Source: UTCHB3 sp964431385
GTDB lineage: Bacteria > Bacteroidota > Ignavibacteria > Ignavibacteriales > Ignavibacteriaceae
Assembly (NCBI GenBank): GCA_964431385.1
Contig: CAYSJM010000043.1
Location: 1-28,732 of the forward strand
Direction: 5' to 3'
DNA: 28,732 nucleotides
The notes beneath the pieces were generated by a model. That model was not told the DNA's origin, searched no databases, and saw nothing but the letters and a program-made list of their open reading frames with translations. Each line of letters begins with the position of its first letter. The stretch's first letter is position 1. Both the position numbers and the translations under genes were made by a program. Shown in pieces: positions 7,419 through 15,524 of this stretch.

Positions 7419-8825
7419 ATACTCGTCAATGGCAGTTGCGGCTTTTCTGCCGGCACCCATAGCGAGAATAACAGTAGCACCACCTGTAACTATATCACCA
7501 CCAGCAAAAACGCCTTTTTTAGATGTTTTCATGGTAGCGTCATCTACAAGGATGTTGCCCCATCTGTTAAAATCGATATCAGGAGTTGTTTTCTTGATTA
7601 TCGGGTTGGAGCCGTTCCCGATTGCGATTACTGCCATGTCTATCGGCATCACATACTCTGAACCAACAACGGGTACAGGTCTTCTTCTTCCTGAAGCATC
7701 GGGTTCACCCAATTCCATTTTTTGAAGCTTTACACCGTGCAACCAACCTGCGTCATCACCGAGGAATTCAAGGGGATTGGTTAACATTACAAATTCAATT
7801 CCTTCTTCTTTTGCGTGATGAACTTCTTCAATTCTTGCCGGCATCTCCACTTCACCTCTTCGATATATAATTGAGGCACTTCCGGCTCCAAGTCGTTTCG
7901 CAGTTCGTACGGCATCCATAGCCGTGTTTCCACCACCAAAAACAGCAACATTTTTCCCTTTGACATCAAAAACAGGGGTATCATATTCAGGGAATTTATA
8001 AGCTTTCATCAGATTTACACGAGTCAGGAACTCATTTGCTGAGTAGATTCCGTTATAGTTTTCACCGGGGATGTTCATAAAATAAGGTAATCCGGCACCA
8101 ACGCCAATAAACACTGCATCGTAACCTTCAGTGGTCATCAGTTCATCGATGGTATCAGTAAAACCGATCACAGCGTTAGTTCTAAATTCGACACCGAGTG
8201 ATTCCAGGGCATCCACTTCAGCTTTTACAATCTCTTTTGGTAATCTGAACTCGGGGATACCATAGATGAGCACACCACCCACATCGTGAAGTGCTTCAAA
8301 CACCGTCACTTCATGCCCCAACTGAATCAGTTCACCGGCACAACTAAGACCTGCGGGTCCGGAGCCAATAACAGCTACTCGTTTACCCGATTTTTCTTTT
8401 ATTTCAGCGGGTCTGATGCCGACAGTATTTCTTTCATAATCGGCAACAAATCGTTCCAATCTTCCGATGGCAACAGATTCACCTTTTACACCTGTAACGC
8501 ATTTTGCCTCACATTGTTCTTCTTGTGGACAAACTCTGCCACAGACAGCGGGCAACACATTGTTTTCTTTTATTTTAGCCGCGGCTGCGAGATAATCACC
8601 ATCAGCGACAAGCTGAATAAAATCTTTAATTTTTACTCCTACGGGGCATCCCTCAACACATTTTGGTTTTGGACATTGAAGGCATCTTTCTGCCTCTAAC
8701 TTTGCAAGCTCTTCGGTGAAGCCAAGGTTTACTTCTGTAAAATTTTTGTTCCGAGCCTGTGGGTCTTGTTCGGGCATCGGCTGGCGGGGGATCTGCATCC
8801 TCTCTTTTTTTGTTAACTCTGCCAT
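7407..8825 (-). CDS. nfnB: Nfn transhydrogenase large subunit (NfnB; GltD-like flavoprotein)
   Basis: 472 residues, the usual size for the NADPH-binding subunit of electron-bifurcating NADH-dependent ferredoxin:NADP+ oxidoreductase. Eight N-terminal cysteines (48, 51, 56, 60 and 95, 99, 105, 109) fit two [4Fe-4S] clusters. The FAD Rossmann motif GSGPAGL is at 154-160. The second nucleotide fold has GGGN at 297-300, followed by YRR at 321-323, which suits the NADPH phosphate. A C-terminal FAD motif is seen in VFAGGDIVTGGA. In known Nfn enzymes NADH plus reduced ferredoxin reduce two NADP+, reversibly, in the cytoplasm. The same fold occurs in the glutamate synthase small subunit and in sulfide dehydrogenase, but no gltB is nearby and the upstream gene is NfnA-like, which favours Nfn. 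It is the last gene of the rnf operon, 29 bases after nfnA. Confidence 0.9.
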   Translation of the reverse strand: MAELTKKERMQIPRQPMPEQDPQARNKNFTEVNLGFTEELAKLEAERCLQCPKPKCVEGCPVGVKIKDFIQLVADGDYLAAAAKIKENNVLPAVCGRVCPQEEQCEAKCVTGVKGESVAIGRLERFVADYERNTVGIRPAEIKEKSGKRVAVIGSGPAGLSCAGELIQLGHEVTVFEALHDVGGVLIYGIPEFRLPKEIVKAEVDALESLGVEFRTNAVIGFTDTIDELMTTEGYDAVFIGVGAGLPYFMNIPGENYNGIYSANEFLTRVNLMKAYKFPEYDTPVFDVKGKNVAVFGGGNTAMDAVRTAKRLGAGSASIIYRRGEVEMPARIEEVHHAKEEGIEFVMLTNPLEFLGDDAGWLHGVKLQKMELGEPDASGRRRPVPVVGSEYVMPIDMAVIAIGNGSNPIIKKTTPDIDFNRWGNILVDDATMKTSKKGVFAGGDIVTGGATVILAMGAGRKAATAIDEYLRY

Positions 8826-8854
8826 TGGTTCTCTTTATTAATAAAGGGTTGAAA

Positions 8855-9709
8855 TTATCTTACTGCTTCTGCGTATTGTTTATCGAGGTTGCAGATGTGG
8901 TGCTCTAACGAATCTTTTTCTTCAGTTCGGTAAGTATTATTCCGTTTAACCAGAAGATCAAAATCGACTTCATGTGCGTCAAACTCAGGTCCGTCAACAC
9001 AGACGAAAACTGTTTTGCCACCCACAACTGCTCTGCACCCGCCGCACATACCTGTGCCGTCAACCATTACAGGATTTAGACTAACAACAGTTTTTATTCC
9101 GTAGGGTCTGGTAACCTCTGCTATGGCTCGCATCATGGGGATCGGTCCGATGGCGAGAACAAAATCGATCTTTCTGCCTGAATCAATCAATTCTTTTAAT
9201 TTCCCGGTTACAAAACCGTGATAACCGTAACTTCCATCATCTGTGGTTACAAAAACCTCATCACAAATCGATTTAAGTTCATTTTCCAGAATGACATATT
9301 CTTTTGTTTTTCCACCGATTATCGAAATTGTATTGTTCCCGGCTTCTTTCAGGGCTTTTGCTGTTGGGAAAGCGATCGCGGTACCAACTCCACCACCGAT
9401 GCTAACGGCGGTTCCAAAATTTTCGATGTGTGAGGGAAGACCGAGAGGACCCACTACATCAAGAAACGAGTCGCCTGCTTCGTGGGAATTGATCTCTTTA
9501 GTAGTTTTTCCTATACCTTGGACGATGATTGTAATCGTGCCATCTTCTACAGAGGAATCAGCGATGGTGAGGGGAATTCTTTCTCCCTGGGGAGAGATTC
9601 TAACAATAACAAACTGACCCGCTTTTCTTTTTGCTGCTATTTTTGGTGCCACTATTTCAAATTTCTTTACTTCAGGTGCCAAAAATTGTGCTGAAACTAT
9701 CTTGAACAT
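8855..9709 (-). CDS. nfnA: Nfn transhydrogenase small subunit (NfnA)
   Basis: 284 residues with a ferredoxin-reductase-like layout. An N-terminal FAD domain carries RIPLTIAD (44-51), and an NAD-binding domain has GGGVGTA (105-111). A C-terminal [2Fe-2S] segment has Cys222, Cys225 and Cys237 together with Asp217 in the phrase VDGTGMCGGC ... VFVCVDGPEF. This Asp/three-Cys arrangement is the one I recall for the NfnA cluster. The product pairs with NfnB to form the bifurcating ferredoxin/NADH/NADP+ enzyme; NADH binds to this subunit. The related SudB of sulfide dehydrogenase and the PyrK electron-transfer subunit of dihydroorotate dehydrogenase are alternatives, but there is no pyrD nearby and the adjacent nfnB fits. 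The ATG at 9709 follows a weak ribosome site (TAGG). It starts 13 bases after the rseC-like gene. Confidence 0.9.
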   Translation of the reverse strand: MFKIVSAQFLAPEVKKFEIVAPKIAAKRKAGQFVIVRISPQGERIPLTIADSSVEDGTITIIVQGIGKTTKEINSHEAGDSFLDVVGPLGLPSHIENFGTAVSIGGGVGTAIAFPTAKALKEAGNNTISIIGGKTKEYVILENELKSICDEVFVTTDDGSYGYHGFVTGKLKELIDSGRKIDFVLAIGPIPMMRAIAEVTRPYGIKTVVSLNPVMVDGTGMCGGCRAVVGGKTVFVCVDGPEFDAHEVDFDLLVKRNNTYRTEEKDSLEHHICNLDKQYAEAVR

Positions 9710-9722
9710 TAACCTACCATAA

Positions 9723-10178
9723 TTAATTATCGACTGACTGAAAAGATCGTTTGATCTTCACAGTTTTGGGTAAACTGTTTTTATCCACCTTTCCTGAGGA
9801 TCCTTGAAGTTTCAAGAGACCATAATAAAATGCAAGAACTGTTGTTGAGGAAAGAAAGGCAATTAATTCTTTGTTGGGACTTCCCTCGTAGAAATAAATA
9901 ATAATTCCAATTGTAAATATGAATAAAAAGAGGGGGATTCCATAAACCATAATTACCGCCTTTAGTATATCGGCTCCTTTTACTTCAATTACAACCTCGT
10001 CTCCGGGTCTTGCATCAAGATTATCGAGTACTGTAAGCCTGGAATATATGCCATCGCTGCTTGTGCTGCAGAATGGTTTTGCGGCACATGTTTTACAGTT
10101 ACCTTTGTCCATGATGGCGATCTCGGCAAGATCACCCTTTTTCTCGAGGATAATTCCTTCCTCGGTAAGAACTTCCAT
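9723..10178 (-). CDS. rseC: RseC/MucC-family membrane protein (SoxR-reducing system type)
   Basis: 151 residues. The N-terminal domain has the family's cysteine cluster (Cys28, Cys31, Cys37 in CKTCAAKPFC). Two transmembrane segments follow at about 75-97 and 102-122, then a basic tail (KTVKIKR). In Escherichia coli RseC is encoded apart from rnf and, with the Rnf-like Rsx complex, helps keep SoxR reduced. In many other genomes a short RseC-like gene sits within rnf clusters, which is the situation here. It may assemble or tune the redox complex at the membrane; the exact job is not established. ATG at 10178 with AGGGAG close upstream; 7 bases after rnfB. Confidence 0.85.
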   Translation of the reverse strand: MEVLTEEGIILEKKGDLAEIAIMDKGNCKTCAAKPFCSTSSDGIYSRLTVLDNLDARPGDEVVIEVKGADILKAVIMVYGIPLFLFIFTIGIIIYFYEGSPNKELIAFLSSTTVLAFYYGLLKLQGSSGKVDKNSLPKTVKIKRSFQSVDN

Positions 10179-10185
10179 CTTCTCC

Positions 10186-10989
10186 CTAATTAATCTCTAT
10201 CATTCTGATAGCTTTAGTTGTACATTTCTCAAACGGTATTTTTTCCGTATCTAAACAGTCATAGTTAATTATCGCAAGATTGTCAGTCATCTCAACCCCA
10301 CCGTCAGATTTGCGGGCACAGATGCTGCATCCCATGCATGAAACCGCACAAACTGATTTTGAAGTTTTGGGGTCATCGTGGCTTTTACAAAAGACGAAAA
10401 CTTTTCTGTTTGCCGGATGCATCTCAATTATATCTCTTGGGCATGCTTTTTCACACATCCCGCAACCTGTACAAAGAGACTCGATAACCTCAGGAAGTCC
10501 GTTATCTCCCATGACCATGGCACCAAATGGACAAGCGGTTACGCAGTCGCCGCCACTTAGACATCCATAAAAACACAATTTGTCACCACCCGAAAGGAGG
10601 TCCATCGCACTACAAGTAAGTGGTCCGTGATAAGTTGAAAATTTCTGAACTGCCTCTTTATTGCCACCACGGCACAAAACCCTTGGCAAAAATCTAACGA
10701 CTTCACCGGCTTCTTCCCTCATCAGCCGAGCAATTGAGAGAGCGGACTCTGTGCCTCCCACGGGGCATCCATTGGTTTTTGCTTTTTGTTCAACCACATT
10801 TACAGCAAAATCGTAGCATCCTGCAAATCCACATCCACCGCAATTTGCTCCGGGTAGAACATCATTTATTTCACCAATTAGAGGGTTTTCTTCCACTCTT
10901 AATTTTTTATCAGCTATTGCGAGTGCACCGGCAAAAATAAAACCGAGTCCTCCCATCGTGATAAGTGCAATTAAAAATTGAGTATCCAT
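10186..10989 (-). CDS. rnfB: Rnf complex subunit B, iron-sulfur protein
   Basis: 267 residues. It has an N-terminal membrane helix (about 5-26) and a [4Fe-4S] domain with Cys50, 53, 58 and 75 (ANCGGCGFAGC). Ferredoxin-like cluster motifs follow: Cys139/143/149/153 and Cys173/176/179/183 (CTGCGMCEKACP), with further cysteines at 201, 214, 218, 221, 224, 245 and 256 that could hold more clusters. In known complexes RnfB accepts electrons from reduced ferredoxin and passes them to the membrane subunits. It is separated from the other five rnf genes by the NusG_II and apbE genes but remains in the same operon. The ATG at 10989 has a very good ribosome site (AAGGAG) lying in the end of apbE, one base after its stop. 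Confidence 0.95.
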   Translation of the reverse strand: MDTQFLIALITMGGLGFIFAGALAIADKKLRVEENPLIGEINDVLPGANCGGCGFAGCYDFAVNVVEQKAKTNGCPVGGTESALSIARLMREEAGEVVRFLPRVLCRGGNKEAVQKFSTYHGPLTCSAMDLLSGGDKLCFYGCLSGGDCVTACPFGAMVMGDNGLPEVIESLCTGCGMCEKACPRDIIEMHPANRKVFVFCKSHDDPKTSKSVCAVSCMGCSICARKSDGGVEMTDNLAIINYDCLDTEKIPFEKCTTKAIRMIEIN

Positions 10990-10990
10990 T

Positions 10991-11986
10991 TCAACTCCTT
11001 GTATAATCTTTGAATCCGGTTGAATAATGTTTTTTACCGTTTTTATCGATAATCAAGTATTCACAACCGGGAAACTTCTTAATCAATTCCTTGCTTTTCT
11101 CTAAACCAAGGACAAAAAGAGCTGTCGCCAATGCATCAGCAGTGGTAACATCTCCGGCAATTATTGTAACAGACGACACTTCTGAAGCAGGAAAACCTGT
11201 TTTTGGATCGAACAGATGACAATATTTTTTACCATCGACCTCAAAAAAGTTTTCATAGTCGCCGGAAGTGGCGAGAGCCATTTTACCCGGATAGACAATT
11301 TCGACCACTTCATTTTCATTGAACGGGTTCTGCACTCCGGTTTTCCATCCTTCACCTTTAGCCCTGATCTCACCTCCGGCATTAATCAGAAAATTTGGTA
11401 CCTGCATTTTTTCGAGGATGGCGAAGGCTCTGTCAACGGCGTAACCTTTTGCAATTCCGCTGAGATCCAAGTGAACTCTGTTCTTTTTGACAATTAACGA
11501 GTCCCCAATCAATTTGATGTTGTCAATTCCCGACTCTTTCAGGGCGGTCACAATCGAATCTTTAGCAGGAATGTGCATCGATGCATCTTTAAACCCCCAG
11601 AGTCGTATAATGTTTCCAAGAGCTATATCGAATGCTCCCTCAGTTTTATCTGAAAGTTCGATGGCTTTTTTAATGAGCGAGATTACTTCGGGGTCAACTT
11701 TCGCCAAACCAGAATCGATCTCATTAAAGGAGCCAATTGCACTTGCGTTGTTATAATCAGTGAACAATGATTCTATTCTTCGCACTTCGTCGAATGCCGC
11801 CTTAAAAGCATCAGCGTTTGCTTTTTCATCTCCTTCGGGCAACTGAATTTCAACTATTGTACCCATAGCGGGGATAATTTGTTTAACCCGCTTCGGAGAT
11901 TCTTGTTTACCATCCGTGAAAAAGAGTCCGGCGATAAAAAAGATGCCGAAAACTAAAATGAAAAGGATGGCTTTTTTGTTGATCAT
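10991..11986 (-). CDS. apbE: FAD:protein FMN transferase ApbE
   Basis: 331 residues. An N-terminal membrane anchor (about 6-24, no lipobox cysteine) places the enzyme on the outer face of the cytoplasmic membrane. Family motifs are in order: DLSGIAKGYAVD (174-185), NAGGE (202-206), ATSGDYENFF (239-248), HLFDPKTGFPA (257-267) and TADALATA (282-289). The last holds the Mg2+-binding acidic residues expected of the family. ApbE moves FMN from FAD onto a threonine of Rnf/Nqr subunits; its targets here are very probably RnfG Thr160 and RnfD Thr164, which are encoded in the same operon. The start at 11986 is 7 bases after the NusG_II gene. Confidence 0.95.
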   Translation of the reverse strand: MINKKAILFILVFGIFFIAGLFFTDGKQESPKRVKQIIPAMGTIVEIQLPEGDEKANADAFKAAFDEVRRIESLFTDYNNASAIGSFNEIDSGLAKVDPEVISLIKKAIELSDKTEGAFDIALGNIIRLWGFKDASMHIPAKDSIVTALKESGIDNIKLIGDSLIVKKNRVHLDLSGIAKGYAVDRAFAILEKMQVPNFLINAGGEIRAKGEGWKTGVQNPFNENEVVEIVYPGKMALATSGDYENFFEVDGKKYCHLFDPKTGFPASEVSSVTIIAGDVTTADALATALFVLGLEKSKELIKKFPGCEYLIIDKNGKKHYSTGFKDYTRS

Positions 11987-11993
11987 TTCAACT

Positions 11994-12701
11994 CTAAACC
12001 ACTGAAATCATAGTTTTATGGGGAGCACAAGCGATAATATCACCCGGAAGTGAAACCACACCCATGCTTCTGCAGATACCGTGTTTACAACCGTGCTCTT
12101 TCACAAAAGCTCTCCCGTTTCCGACTGCAATTACATTTCCACCGTAAACCTTTATTTCTCGGATGGCACCGCTCAAAGGCAATTTATCGATTTGTCGCCC
12201 TTCCGACTCGATGGAGACAAATTTTTCTTTGTTTGAATTTCCACCGTTAAACGATTTAATTGTAACAAGAAATGCAGCATCCGAATTTTGGATATCACTT
12301 CTTAACCGTTTTAAAGATGCAGTGAAACCGGTTTCGGGGGTTAATATTTCCAGATTACCTGTTTGAACAAAAATATCACCTTTGCTTCCGGAGGGTATTC
12401 TCGAGATTGAGATAATAAATTTGGGATTTTCCAATCTGTCAGGGCTAAATCCCATATATCGTAACCGCGAGACAAGGGTCGATTCTCCCATCAACAGCGT
12501 TGATGAAGGTTTTAATCTGATATCGGCTTCACCCGCCAGTTCATTTATTACCCTTGCCATTATTCTGCTGTTATCTGGCAGAAGTGCCGCGAGAGTGATA
12601 TCCTTTTCTTCATTGCTGAACAATTTTTTGATACCGGCACCACTTCCCAACGCCACTACTGCCAATCCCGATATCTTCAAAAAATCTCTTCTGTTAATCA
12701 T
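11994..12701 (-). CDS. Exported NusG-domain-II protein with twin-arginine signal, Rnf-linked
   Basis: 235 residues from the ATG at 12701, which is chosen over a TTG at 12713 because the ribosome site GGAG (12709-12712) would overlap that TTG. The N-terminus NRRDFLKISGLAVVALGSGAG has the twin-arginine motif followed by a hydrophobic stretch, so folded export across the membrane is likely. Residues 35-180 match no domain I recognise. Residues 182-234 fit NusG domain II, with Cys205, Cys210 and Cys225 in the pattern C-x4-C ... PGDIIACAP. Such stand-alone NusG_II proteins are found near flavinylated redox systems, but their role is unknown to me. Its position between rnfA and apbE suggests a periplasmic partner of RnfG/RnfD or ApbE. 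The twin-arginine signal may mean it carries a cofactor, possibly bound by the three cysteines; that is inference. Confidence 0.8.
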   Translation of the reverse strand: MINRRDFLKISGLAVVALGSGAGIKKLFSNEEKDITLAALLPDNSRIMARVINELAGEADIRLKPSSTLLMGESTLVSRLRYMGFSPDRLENPKFIISISRIPSGSKGDIFVQTGNLEILTPETGFTASLKRLRSDIQNSDAAFLVTIKSFNGGNSNKEKFVSIESEGRQIDKLPLSGAIREIKVYGGNVIAVGNGRAFVKEHGCKHGICRSMGVVSLPGDIIACAPHKTMISVV

Positions 12702-12719
12702 TTTAAACTCCAAATCTTT

Positions 12720-13292
12720 TTATATCAAACCTGAAAAACCCATGAAAGCCATGGCTAACAAACCCGCAGTAATAAGAGTAATCGGAACTCCTCTGAAAGG
12801 TTTTGGAATGTCTGCAAGCTCCAGTTCCTCTCGAATTCCTGCCATTATCACTAACGCAAGTGTAAATCCCGTTCCGGCACCCAGACCAAAGAAGATACTC
12901 TGCATCATATCGTAATCTCGAAGTGCCATAAAGAGGGCAAGCCCCAAAATAGCACAATTTGTTGTAATCAAGGGGAGATAAATTCCCAATGCTCTGTAAA
13001 GGGGTTGCGATGTCTTTTTAATGAACATCTCAACAAATTGTACGAGCGAGGCAATCACGAGAATAAATGAGACATATTGCAGGTAGTCGAGCCCCGCAGG
13101 AATCAGAATAAGATGATTAATCATCCAGGTGACCACTGCTGTGAGAACAAGAACAAAAGTAGTTGCAAGCCCCATCGAAAATGCCGATGTCAATTTATTG
13201 GAGACACCGATAAAAGGACAAATTCCGAGAAAATATGAGAGCACAAAGTTATTAACAATTGCGGCAGAAAGAAATACTATTAGCAGGTCCAT
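12720..13292 (-). CDS. rnfA: Rnf complex membrane subunit A
   Basis: 190 residues with about six transmembrane helices. Cys25 (FLGICPF) and Cys113 (TTNCAILG) are the conserved residues that, with the matching pair in RnfE, hold an intramembrane [2Fe-2S] cluster in Rnf/Nqr complexes. The sequence GMRDYDM-like loop and GAGTGFTLALV are typical of the family. The ATG at 13292 follows AGGAGA and is one base after the rnfE stop, which suggests coupled translation. Confidence 0.95.
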   Translation of the reverse strand: MDLLIVFLSAAIVNNFVLSYFLGICPFIGVSNKLTSAFSMGLATTFVLVLTAVVTWMINHLILIPAGLDYLQYVSFILVIASLVQFVEMFIKKTSQPLYRALGIYLPLITTNCAILGLALFMALRDYDMMQSIFFGLGAGTGFTLALVIMAGIREELELADIPKPFRGVPITLITAGLLAMAFMGFSGLI

Positions 13293-13293
13293 A

Positions 13294-13989
13294 TTATGTC
13301 TCCTCTCTCTTTGTTTCTTCTTGAACCGGTTCCGCTATCCTTTGTGAAGCCCTTCCTGTATCAATAGCTTTTTGCAACAATCTGTCTTTCTTTTTCTGCT
13401 CAAAATGATTTGCAGTGCCAAAAAGAATTCCGAGAGTTAAAAAAGCACCCGCAGGAAGAATAAAAATTAACATTGGTTCGACCGTTGCGGGAAGAATTAC
13501 TGTATCGAAGAATTTATTTGATCCCAGAATTTCTCTAATCCCGCCGAGTACGAGAAGTGCCATCGTGAATCCGGCACCCATTCCCAATGCATCAAATGCT
13601 GATCTGACTACTGTATTCTTGGATGCGAACGCTTCCGCCCTGCCAAGGATGATACAATTCACTACAATAAGGGGAATAAATGGTCCGAGTGATTTACTCA
13701 ATTCTGGAAATTGTGCTTTCATTACTATATCAACTATTGTTACAAATGTGGCAATTACAACAATATAAGCCGCAATTCTGACCTGATTTGGAATCAGTTT
13801 TTTTATCATTGAGATAATTACACTACTAAAAAAGAGGACAAAAGTAGTTGCCAGCCCCATCGCTATACCGTTCATAACAGAGACCGTAACCGCCAAAGTG
13901 GGGCATGTACCAAGGACCTGTTTAAAGATCGGATTCTGCTTCCAGATTCCATTCATGAAATCATTGGCAAGACTATTTGTTTTACTCAT
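13294..13989 (-). CDS. rnfE: Rnf complex membrane subunit E
   Basis: 231 residues, homologous in fold to RnfA with about six helices. Cys29 (VLGTCPTLAV) and Cys112 (VVNCIILGRAEAFA) are the expected cluster ligands. The C-terminus has a charged, Glu/Arg-rich cytoplasmic tail of about 35 residues (from HFEQKKKDRL onward). The start ATG overlaps the stop of rnfG in an ATGA, so translation is likely coupled. RnfA and RnfE together form the membrane core through which electrons cross in the complex. Confidence 0.95.
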   Translation of the reverse strand: MSKTNSLANDFMNGIWKQNPIFKQVLGTCPTLAVTVSVMNGIAMGLATTFVLFFSSVIISMIKKLIPNQVRIAAYIVVIATFVTIVDIVMKAQFPELSKSLGPFIPLIVVNCIILGRAEAFASKNTVVRSAFDALGMGAGFTMALLVLGGIREILGSNKFFDTVILPATVEPMLIFILPAGAFLTLGILFGTANHFEQKKKDRLLQKAIDTGRASQRIAEPVQEETKREET

Positions 13990-14546
13990 ATCTTCCCCTC
14001 TTTTTTTAGTTTTTTCATCTCTTCAAGCCCAAGATTCATGATTTTAACAACTGCTTTGGAAGAAATTGTGGCTCCAGTGATCGTGAGAATGTCGTTTGGA
14101 TTTTCAGTTGCACCTTTTTTCCCGACAATTTCAGGGGTGGGAACCACTTTTTTGAACTGATCTGTGAAGCTTTCTTTTGTTATTTCGGAGCCCAAACCCG
14201 GAGTTTCAACCTGCTCGATAATGGTAAGCCCGGTGATTTTATTCAAATCGGGGCTAACCCCCATCATCAACTTAACCAATCCTTGAAATCCATTTCCTTT
14301 ACAGGGAAGAGCATATCCGATCAATTTTCCACTTCCGTCCATCACTTTATAGAGTTCCGAAGTGGTGCCCATTACCTTTTCCTGCTTTTTCCCATCGGGA
14401 TGAACGATAAAAATCGCTCTTTCAGTCTCTTTTTGGGCATTCAGTTTTATTTGCGGATCAGCCCACTCGAAAATTTTTGCGAGCAGCCCACCCGAGATCG
14501 CTCCAATAACCAGGAGCGTCAATAACATTTTTACTACTGTGTTCAT
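13986..14546 (-). CDS. rnfG: Rnf complex subunit G, covalent FMN protein
   Basis: 186 residues from the ATG at 14546, which has GGAG seven bases upstream. The same frame is open as far as 14876, but that extension runs through rnfD in another frame and lacks family character. One N-terminal helix (about 7-24) anchors a periplasmic FMN-binding domain. The flavinylation motif TGATISS is present, with Thr160 the expected FMN site, and GFQGLVKLMMGV is the typical upstream segment. The start overlaps the rnfD stop (ATGA), and the end overlaps the rnfE start. Confidence 0.95.
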   Translation of the reverse strand: MNTVVKMLLTLLVIGAISGGLLAKIFEWADPQIKLNAQKETERAIFIVHPDGKKQEKVMGTTSELYKVMDGSGKLIGYALPCKGNGFQGLVKLMMGVSPDLNKITGLTIIEQVETPGLGSEITKESFTDQFKKVVPTPEIVGKKGATENPNDILTITGATISSKAVVKIMNLGLEEMKKLKKEGKI

Positions 14547-15523
14547 TTTTCCGCTCCAAAAATTACAGGTTTTGTGTATCTGTTTATGAGCGGTACAAAT
14601 CCGTTCATAATTAAAATTGCGTACATTACACCTTCGGGAAGCCCGCCAAAGAGTCTGATCATAACCACAATAAGCGAGATTGCGACACCATAAATCCAGA
14701 TTCCTTTGTTGGTAACCGGTGAAGTAACCCAGTCGCTCGCCATATATACGGCACCAAACATAAACCCACCCATGAAGAGGTGGTGAAGTGGTGAGGCAAA
14801 TTTTGTCGGATCCAACAGCCAAAAAATTCCGGCAAAAAGAATCATACCCAGAATCATGGCAACGGGTACCCGCCAATTAAGAACTTTCATAACAACAAGG
14901 AATAGCAACCCGACAAGTATCGCAACGGCTGAAGTCTCGCCGATCGATCCTCCGATATTACCATAAAACAGGGACATCAGATCAACTCCACCTTTTGCGG
15001 CAACCCCTTCAAACTTAAACTGGCTGAGGGGTGTGGCGGAAGTCACGGCATCGAGTGCCATTGCAGGTTTGTGCCAAGTTGTGGTGGCTACGGGATATGC
15101 TGCCTGCAAAAAAGCTCTTCCGACGAGTGCCGGATTGAAGATATTGTATCCCAACCCTCCAAATACCTCCTTGCCAAAGCCAATCGCTACCACCGAACCA
15201 ATAAAGGCAAAGACCGGATTAAAATTTGGAGGAAGGATAAGCCCGAGGAGAAGGCCTGTAATAACAGCACTTCCGTCCATAAGCGTTATCTTTTGTTTAC
15301 GGAAATATTTAATGGCGTATTCCGTCAAAAGTGCACCCGCTACCGCTGATGCTATAACAACGAGTTGGAACAAGCCAAAATAGACCACTCCCATAACAAG
15401 AGGTGGAAGGAGTGAAATTACCACCAGCCACATCGCTTTTTGGGCACTTAACGCCGAATGAACATGGGGTGTGCTTGTAAGCAGAGGTTTTGATTTTAAT
15501 TCTACAGTATTGGCAGTTTCCAT
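14543..15523 (-). CDS. rnfD: Rnf complex membrane subunit D, covalent FMN protein
   Basis: 326 residues from the ATG at 15523, ten bases after AAGGAAG. A GTG at 15532 is in frame but only one base from that ribosome site, so it is less likely. About eight to ten transmembrane helices are visible. The flavinylation motif TSATPLS is present, with Thr164 (counted from this start) as the probable FMN site. PALVGRAF and GASDW/MASDWVTSP-like segments fit the RnfD/NqrB family. ApbE from the same operon should load the FMN. The stop overlaps the rnfG start. Confidence 0.95.
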   Translation of the reverse strand: METANTVELKSKPLLTSTPHVHSALSAQKAMWLVVISLLPPLVMGVVYFGLFQLVVIASAVAGALLTEYAIKYFRKQKITLMDGSAVITGLLLGLILPPNFNPVFAFIGSVVAIGFGKEVFGGLGYNIFNPALVGRAFLQAAYPVATTTWHKPAMALDAVTSATPLSQFKFEGVAAKGGVDLMSLFYGNIGGSIGETSAVAILVGLLFLVVMKVLNWRVPVAMILGMILFAGIFWLLDPTKFASPLHHLFMGGFMFGAVYMASDWVTSPVTNKGIWIYGVAISLIVVMIRLFGGLPEGVMYAILIMNGFVPLINRYTKPVIFGAEK

Positions 15524-15524
15524 A

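Noticed and set aside
8286..8699. Plus-strand open frame of 137 codons
   Set aside because: It is antisense to the FAD and iron-sulfur region of nfnB and has no protein family character.
7407..8825. Glutamate synthase small subunit (GltD)
   Set aside because: The flavoprotein fold is shared, but there is no large subunit gene nearby and an NfnA-type gene lies directly upstream.
12382..12915. Plus-strand open frame of 177 codons
   Set aside because: It lies antisense to the NusG_II gene and rnfA, both clearly real; the composition is that of a shadow frame.
14547..14876. N-terminal extension of the rnfG reading frame
   Set aside because: This part overlaps rnfD in another frame, has no hydrophobic or domain character and many Cys/Trp/Arg, and a good ribosome site precedes the ATG at 14546.
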